From JAAZAI01 sp050942875 (GTDB lineage Bacteria; Verrucomicrobiota; Kiritimatiellia; RFP12; UBA3636): 10,104 nt of DNA. The notes under the pieces are model-generated. The model had not been told where the DNA came from. It did not search any database and saw only the letters and a program-made list of their open reading frames with translations. The first letter of the stretch is position 1. Every line of letters begins with the position of its first letter. The stretch is taken from assembly GCA_050942875.1 (NCBI GenBank), contig JBMNOD010000107.1:1-10104 (forward strand), written 5' to 3'. Below are positions 5,877 through 10,104 of this stretch, in pieces. Both the position numbers and the translations under genes were made by a program.

Positions 5877-7499
5877 ATGAATACAACATTGTCTTTGAAC
5901 ACAACATTGTCTTTGCATCCGCTCGTGTCCCCCGTGCGAGCCGCGTCGCTCGCGATTGTGGTTTCGGCCTGTTGTCTCGACGCACAGGCGCAGCGGACGC
6001 TGCACACCTGGATCGGCCCCGAGACCGGCTCCTGGAGAGTCGACGGCAACTGGGACGCCGGCGTCGCGCCCGATGGCGAGACGGCCGACGTCCTCATCGA
6101 CGGCGACGAGGGGCAAGACACCACGGTGACGTACACCACTGCCGTTTCAAGTCCCACCAACGGCCATGTCACCATCGAGGCGGGGGATGCCCTTCGATTG
6201 GGGAAGTCCTATGGCGGCAGCGCCACGTTCCGCATGATGGGCGTCACGAATCGGGGGCTCCTGCGGCTGGACGCAAGCGCAAACGGCAATCTCCAGACGA
6301 CGGCGCTCTACACGTATGCGTCAAACACGGTGTTCAACGCGGCCGGCGCGACGATCGAAGTCCAAGGGACGACCGGCCGGAACCGTGCCACCGGGAAGTT
6401 GCGCATGCCTTTTTCGAATACCAACGACGGCGCCATCATCGTCCAGCAGCCCATGGCCGACCGCAACGGCGCGCAGTTTGAGCTGTTCGACACGGGCGCG
6501 TTCGTCAACAACGGGCTCGTCCGCCTTCGTGTCTATGGAAGCTACAATCAAAGCTCGCTCTACGCCAGGATGTCGCTGACATCGGGCGACGACGCTCCGG
6601 TTTCCTCTTTGCTCGGCACCGGGCGTGTCTGGCTCGACATGGACGATCTGCCTGTCCGCAGAGAAGGCGCAGCCTCTCTGATCGCCAGCAAGAAAACCTA
6701 CGTCTTGACGAACGGAGTCGAGCACGCGATCGAGGGCGGCGGGACGGTTGAGACCGGATTCGTCAACCTTGGCCTTGTCCGGGCCGTTGGCACCAACGGC
6801 TACCTTTCGATCCAGAACGCCTCGATCGAGGCGCATAACGGCAAGCCGATCATCAACGCGGCGTCGGGGCGGTTCGTGGCTGCTGGGATCTGCGGGATGC
6901 ATGTCGGCACGACCAGCACGGCGGCTTCGCAACTGTTGAACTACGGGCTCATGGAGGCCAGGGCCGGAAGTTTCATTTCATTTCGAAAGCATTCGACGGC
7001 GAGCGGCAGCAAATGGCTGGCTGCGACCTTGGTTCTGGAGGGCCGGATCGCCGGCGGCGGGCGGTTCATCAACAATTTCCGGCCCATCGAATTGGCGTCC
7101 ACCGCCACGCTCTCGCCTGGCGATTTGTCGAACGACGACGGCACGGGCGTTTCGACGGTGGGGCAGACCACGTTCGTCACGAATTTGATTCTCAACGCCA
7201 CGACGGCGCTTGACTTCCAGCTCGGGCGCGCGGAGACGGCGGGAGTCGACTACGACAGCGTCGCCGTCGTTGGCGGCCTGACGCTCGACGGCGTGTTGAA
7301 CCTCTCCTCCATGCCCGGCTTCGGCAACGGCGGCACGTACACGATTTTCACCTGCGCCCCCGGCGAACTGACCGACAATGGTCTGGTCTTCGGTTCGCTC
7401 CCCGAAGGTTTCGACGAGCCGCAACTGAATGTCGATGTCGATGCCGGCGCCGTTTCGCTCTATTTCCCGCCGCGAAGAACCCTGGTGATCATCCGCTAG
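5877..7499 (+). CDS. Exported beta-strand-rich surface protein, paralogue A
   Basis: 540 residues with a signal peptide: Arg at 21, a hydrophobic stretch at about 22-33, and likely cleavage after AQA (38). The N-terminus is long and contains NTTLSL twice, from an 18-bp direct repeat at 5883-5915; internal GTG codons at 5925 or 5934 are alternative starts. The mature part opens with HTWIGPETGSWRVDGNWDAG, a 'W...GNW' motif common in beta-helix/autotransporter-like proteins of Verrucomicrobiota. It continues as short strands rich in N, G, T and V. Near the end come LSPGDL (412-417), GTGVST, YDSVAVVGGLTLDGVLNL and GTYTIFTCAPGELTDNGL, a pattern seen in autotransporter-associated beta-strand proteins. 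No catalytic motif is visible. The C-terminus PPRRTLVIIR is shared with paralogue B and could be an anchoring or sorting tail (inference). Paralogue B follows 31 bp downstream, probably in one operon. Cell-surface structural or glycan-binding roles are guesses. Confidence 0.85.
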   Translation: MNTTLSLNTTLSLHPLVSPVRAASLAIVVSACCLDAQAQRTLHTWIGPETGSWRVDGNWDAGVAPDGETADVLIDGDEGQDTTVTYTTAVSSPTNGHVTIEAGDALRLGKSYGGSATFRMMGVTNRGLLRLDASANGNLQTTALYTYASNTVFNAAGATIEVQGTTGRNRATGKLRMPFSNTNDGAIIVQQPMADRNGAQFELFDTGAFVNNGLVRLRVYGSYNQSSLYARMSLTSGDDAPVSSLLGTGRVWLDMDDLPVRREGAASLIASKKTYVLTNGVEHAIEGGGTVETGFVNLGLVRAVGTNGYLSIQNASIEAHNGKPIINAASGRFVAAGICGMHVGTTSTAASQLLNYGLMEARAGSFISFRKHSTASGSKWLAATLVLEGRIAGGGRFINNFRPIELASTATLSPGDLSNDDGTGVSTVGQTTFVTNLILNATTALDFQLGRAETAGVDYDSVAVVGGLTLDGVLNLSSMPGFGNGGTYTIFTCAPGELTDNGLVFGSLPEGFDEPQLNVDVDAGAVSLYFPPRRTLVIIR

Positions 7500-7503
7500 G
7501 CGC
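7464..7503 (+). repeat. 40-nt gene-end repeat, copy A
   Basis: The last 36 coding bases of paralogue A including the TAG stop, plus four bases beyond it, match 9421-9460 at 39 of 40 positions, including synonymous sites. Nearby coding DNA of the two paralogues is clearly more diverged. It ends in GGCGC around and after the stop. Confidence 0.85.
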
Positions 7504-7530
7504 AAAATCGTTCCAAAGAAAGGCAAACCC

Positions 7531-9456
7531 ATGAAACCAGCATACGCCATAGTCTTGTTCGCAATCGGCTGTCTCGCCGTTCCACGCCTGTCGGCGCAGG
7601 ACTTTCAGCCAATCGTGACCAACAGCACGGTCAACGTGACCAACAACGCCGTCGTCGCCGTAGCGGAGACGGAGGTGCTTGAAACCGTCGTCACGACCAA
7701 CCTCGCGACGTATGTCGGCCCCGAAACGAAAAGCTCGGGCTACGTCGCCGCCAACTGGGACGTCGACGAGGTGCCGACCAACACGGTCGAATCCGTCCAC
7801 GGGCGCTACGACGTCCTCGACGTCTCCAGTTTCATCGACTGCACGGACTGTTTCACGAACTGGATCGAGGAGCTCGACGGCTACGGCGTGTTCACCACCA
7901 ACTACTGGACGCTGCAAACCAACGTGGTCGATTTCGTCACGAACCACGTCGGCCAATACGACATCGTCATCGATGGCAATTCGGAACAGGACTCCGTTGT
8001 GGAATTCTCGACGGCGAATCCATCCACGGCATACGGCTTCGTCACCGTTTCCGAAAACGACACCGTGGAGTTTCGCACTGGCAATGCGACAGTGCGCCAC
8101 AATATCGAGGGCTTGCGGAACGCGGGGACCTTCCAGGTTTTCGCTTATTCGGGCTCGTCGAACGGCAGGGATTGCTACACAACCATCGCCTCCGCCGTGA
8201 CCAACCTCCCCGGCGCGACGCTTCATGTCGAAGTCGCGACAACCGGCCGCAATCAGAATGACGCGGCGCTGACGCTGCCATTCGAAGGCTTCGTCAATCA
8301 CGGCGACGTCCACATGATCCAAAAAGTCTCGGATCGGAACACGGCGACCCTCTCGCTCTCCGGCGATGGCGGAACCTTCGTCAACAACGGCCTGGTCTGG
8401 CTGAGCGCCCGCGGGTCGCGCAGCGATGGACGAAACTCCACTTTTGCCGGGTTGTATCTTCCCGCCAAGACCCACAACATCCATGGCGCATTCATGGGAA
8501 CGGGGCGGATCTGGATGGAGGAGCGGGACAAGAATCCGTCCCACCCCCGGCATGTCCGCATCAATTCCTCGTCCACCTGGCTGACGCTCACGAACGACGT
8601 CGCCCACGCCATCGAAGGTTCCGGCCTCATCGAAGGCGGAATCTGCCTTGTGAATGCGGGGCTGGTGATGCAAACGGGGACGAACGGGCACCTCGACTTG
8701 AGGCAGCCGACGATGTACAACGGCTTTTCCTCTTCCTATACGAGCTGGCAGAAGCGCATCATCAACCTGCCGACGGGGCGCATGGTCGCCGCCGGCGGCG
8801 GCGGGAGGGGGCTCTTCATCGGCAATACGGATACGGTTTCGACCCGTCCAAACGGCTTCGAGAACTACGGCTTGCTGGAGGCGCGGACGGGCGCTTTCAT
8901 CTCGTTCCGCAAGAACACCACGCAAGGGGAAGGCACAAGCACCTCGATCATCCCCGAGATCCTTGTCCAATCCGGCACCTGGGCCGGCGGGGGCGAGTTC
9001 CACACGCTGCGCCCGCTCCAGCTCGACGACAACGCCGTTCTTTCTCCGGGCGACCTCCATGCGGAGGATGCGTTTGGCAGCGTTCTGACCAATGGCACCG
9101 GGGTTTCCACCTTCGGGTTGCTCACATTCACCAACGCGCTCATTCTCTCCAGCGCCACGACGCTCGACTTCCAGTTCCGCGACGCAGAGGAGGGGCGCGG
9201 CATGGGGTACGACTCGGTTCATGTCGGCGGCCCGTTGACGCTCGACGGCGTGCTTGACGTCTCCGCGCCCAGCGGTCTCATCCGGGAAGGGGACTATACG
9301 CTTTTCACGTGCCCTCCCGGCGAACTGACCGACAACGGCCTTGAGCTCGGCAGCATTCCCGACGGAAGCGGGACGCCCATCATCGATGTCGACGCCGACG
9401 CGGGCATTGTTTCGCTCTTCTTCCCGCCGCGGAGAACCCTGGTGATCATCCGCTAG
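7531..9456 (+). CDS. Exported beta-strand-rich surface protein, paralogue B
   Basis: 641 residues. It has a clean signal peptide (MKPAYAIVLFAIGCLAVPRLSA, likely cut after 22) and a GAAAGG ribosome site seven bases before the ATG. From YVGPETKSSGYVAANWD (61-77) onward it aligns with paralogue A: TTGRNQNDAALTLPF against TTGRNRATGKLRMPF, FVNNGLVWL against FVNNGLVRL, AHAIEGSG against EHAIEGGG, ENYGLLEARTGAFISFRK against LNYGLMEARAGSFISFRK, then LSPGDL, GTGVST, YDSV, LTLDGVL, FTCPPGELTDNGL and the identical PPRRTLVIIR end. Compared with A it has an extra Thr/Asn/Val-rich segment after the signal peptide (about 25-58) and an insert at about 84-141 containing a CTDC pair. No enzyme motif is seen; it is likely a secreted or surface beta-sheet protein. 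Tandem duplication explains the pair. Codon use does not differ visibly from A. Confidence 0.87.
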   Translation: MKPAYAIVLFAIGCLAVPRLSAQDFQPIVTNSTVNVTNNAVVAVAETEVLETVVTTNLATYVGPETKSSGYVAANWDVDEVPTNTVESVHGRYDVLDVSSFIDCTDCFTNWIEELDGYGVFTTNYWTLQTNVVDFVTNHVGQYDIVIDGNSEQDSVVEFSTANPSTAYGFVTVSENDTVEFRTGNATVRHNIEGLRNAGTFQVFAYSGSSNGRDCYTTIASAVTNLPGATLHVEVATTGRNQNDAALTLPFEGFVNHGDVHMIQKVSDRNTATLSLSGDGGTFVNNGLVWLSARGSRSDGRNSTFAGLYLPAKTHNIHGAFMGTGRIWMEERDKNPSHPRHVRINSSSTWLTLTNDVAHAIEGSGLIEGGICLVNAGLVMQTGTNGHLDLRQPTMYNGFSSSYTSWQKRIINLPTGRMVAAGGGGRGLFIGNTDTVSTRPNGFENYGLLEARTGAFISFRKNTTQGEGTSTSIIPEILVQSGTWAGGGEFHTLRPLQLDDNAVLSPGDLHAEDAFGSVLTNGTGVSTFGLLTFTNALILSSATTLDFQFRDAEEGRGMGYDSVHVGGPLTLDGVLDVSAPSGLIREGDYTLFTCPPGELTDNGLELGSIPDGSGTPIIDVDADAGIVSLFFPPRRTLVIIR

Positions 9457-9460
9457 GCGC
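9421..9460 (+). repeat. 40-nt gene-end repeat, copy B
   Basis: Matches 7464-7503 at 39 of 40 positions, covering the codons for FPPRRTLVIIR, the TAG stop and four bases after it. Confidence 0.85.
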
Positions 9461-9689
9461 CAGCCTGCCTCCGGTTGAGGACGATGGACCATGGCCTCGG
9501 GACCATCGAAGTTTTCCCCATCGACGCGCAAACCGCCCTTTCGTGAACGCGAACGTGGACGATTCGGCAAAGCCGCCACAGCCCAATCTCAAGGCTCCAT
9601 CATAGCCACAGGAAACACAAGGAACCACAAAAATTTTCCGTGCATTCCGTAGTTGAAAAACACCCGTTTTCGCCTGTCCTTCCACAGTT

Positions 9690-9781
9690 CGACAAAGCTC
9701 TCTCGACAAAGTTTTCGACAAAGACTCCCTCCGGCTTCCCTGGCCGCCAGCCGCTTCTTGTCGACAAAGTTCGCGACAAAG
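9690..9781. repeat. Five copies of CGACAAAG
   Basis: The octamer occurs at 9690-9697, 9704-9711, 9716-9723, 9762-9769 and 9774-9781, in two clusters (three, then two), each copy often followed by TT. On the minus strand it reads CTTTGTCG. All copies point the same way and are irregularly spaced, so this is a dispersed short repeat or a multi-site binding region rather than a regular tandem array. Confidence 0.75.
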
Positions 9782-9790
9782 TTTTTGCTG

Positions 9791-9825
9791 CCCCCAGCCC
9801 CTAATCCCTAACACCTAACCCCTAA
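9791..9825. repeat. CCCCTAA heptamer tract abutting a start codon
   Basis: Four contiguous heptamers fill 9798-9825. The consensus is CCCCTAA; the second copy differs at its first base and the third at its second base. The heptamer before them (9791-9797, CCCCCAG) is a degenerate fifth. The tract ends exactly one base before the ATG at 9826, where a Shine-Dalgarno sequence would be expected. The minus strand has four G-runs of three or more and could form a G-quadruplex with one long loop. Confidence 0.85.
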
Positions 9826-10104
9826 ATGAAAACATCCATGAAAAACTTCGCAATCCCCTGGATGACGCTTTGTGCCGCGACCCTCGTCTGCTGCGCCGCC
9901 GCCGCCGAACGCAATCTTCTCGTCAACCCCGGGTTCAAGGACGGCCTGACCAACGGTTGGACGGACCGCACGACAAAACGCCAGAAAGTGTCCGCCGGCA
10001 AGGCGGACGGTCTTCCCGAGGGCGTCAACGCCCTGCGCGTCGACATCGTCGCGGACGGCGGCAAGTCGCACGGCCAGATCATCCAGTTCGTTCCGGTGCG
10101 TCCG
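9826..10104 (+). CDS. Exported protein with carbohydrate-binding-like N-terminus (partial)
   Basis: An open frame of 93 codons that continues past the window edge. Residues 1-27 look like a signal peptide: two early Lys, a hydrophobic core TLCAATLVCCAAAA, and likely cleavage near AAA/AE. The mature part begins NLLVNPGFKDGLTNGWTDRT. This 'NxGFE-G-GW' opening is typical of CBM4/9/22-like and other galactose-binding-like beta-sandwich modules. It continues with LPEGVNALRVDIVADGG and GQIIQFVPVRP, as expected for such a jelly-roll, where the latter strand faces the ligand cleft. Full proteins starting this way are often glycoside hydrolases or other polysaccharide-acting enzymes, but the catalytic part is outside the window, so no enzyme name is justified. 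ATG at 9826 is chosen; a second in-frame ATG at 9838 is possible. Neither has a Shine-Dalgarno sequence, because the heptamer tract lies directly upstream. Confidence 0.8.
   Translation, partial: MKTSMKNFAIPWMTLCAATLVCCAAAAERNLLVNPGFKDGLTNGWTDRTTKRQKVSAGKADGLPEGVNALRVDIVADGGKSHGQIIQFVPVRP

Larger units (their letters stand above)
9457..9825. other. Intergenic spacer made of short-repeat tracts
   Basis: 369 bp with no credible gene. From left to right: a weak GATGG/CCATC pairing with a long loop (9482-9506, not a convincing terminator); three hexamers related to GTGAAC at 9543-9560; a degenerate 9-10 bp repeat of CACARGAA type at about 9607-9635; five copies of CGACAAAG at 9690-9781; and CCCCTAA heptamers at 9791-9825. 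No clear promoter for the following gene was found. A minus-strand frame (9446-9814) only translates these tracts into KLCRELCR-like repeats. Confidence 0.7.

Noticed and set aside
9482..9506. Intrinsic terminator after paralogue B
   Set aside because: The stem is only 5 bp with a 15-nt loop and no proper T-run directly after it.
7489..9579. 696-codon minus-strand frame
   Set aside because: Antisense to paralogue B, which has a signal peptide, ribosome site and a clear paralogue; the minus frame has none of these.
9798..9825. True telomere or linear-replicon end
   Set aside because: Only about four imperfect heptamers, located inside the sequence with genes on both sides.

Overview
The window looks like chromosomal DNA of a GC-rich, probably anaerobic, glycan-oriented bacterium. 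The best guess is the Kiritimatiellota/Verrucomicrobiota (PVC) neighbourhood. This rests on protein style and is inference, not proof: two large secreted beta-strand-rich proteins carrying a 'LSPGDL ... GxYTxFTCxPGELTDNGL' C-terminal pattern, a flavodiiron protein, a sialate O-acetylesterase remnant, and intergenic DNA dense in short repeats. No rRNA, tRNA or CRISPR array was seen.

Left part (1-1643): a tandem array of about ten 84-120 bp units. Each unit is built from two convergent REP-like hairpins with a common head (GTTCGTMGTG), different 5-bp stems and GTNA-type loops. Next to it is a minus-strand REP-associated tyrosine (Y1/HUH) transposase (924-1514), flanked on both sides by REPs of the same orientation. 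One more composite unit (1546-1643) runs into the 3' end of the next gene, so the stop codon of the flavodiiron gene (1635-2825, minus) lies in a REP hairpin loop. The system is a RAYT with its expanded, BIME-like substrate array.

Middle (2826-5876): a 389-bp divergent intergenic region holds a promoter for the flavodiiron gene, a hairpin/direct repeat and a promoter for mscS (3215-4045, plus). A 437-bp convergent intergenic region with two identical 50-bp hairpin-bearing copies separates mscS from a UDP-glucuronate decarboxylase gene (4483-5481, minus). Just upstream of that gene, in the same direction, lies a 5' fragment of a sialate O-acetylesterase gene. It overlaps the decarboxylase start and may have left its promoter and ribosome entry site to it.

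Right part (5877-10104): two tandem plus-strand paralogues for secreted beta-rich proteins (5877-7499 and 7531-9456) share a promoter region and an almost identical last 40 nt. A 369-bp spacer then carries at least four kinds of short tandem repeat, ending in CCCCTAA heptamers that abut the start codon of a third exported protein (9826 to the window end, incomplete). The three right-hand genes and the esterase remnant point to cell-surface or polysaccharide-related functions. The RAYT/REP block is the mobile, potentially novel component.
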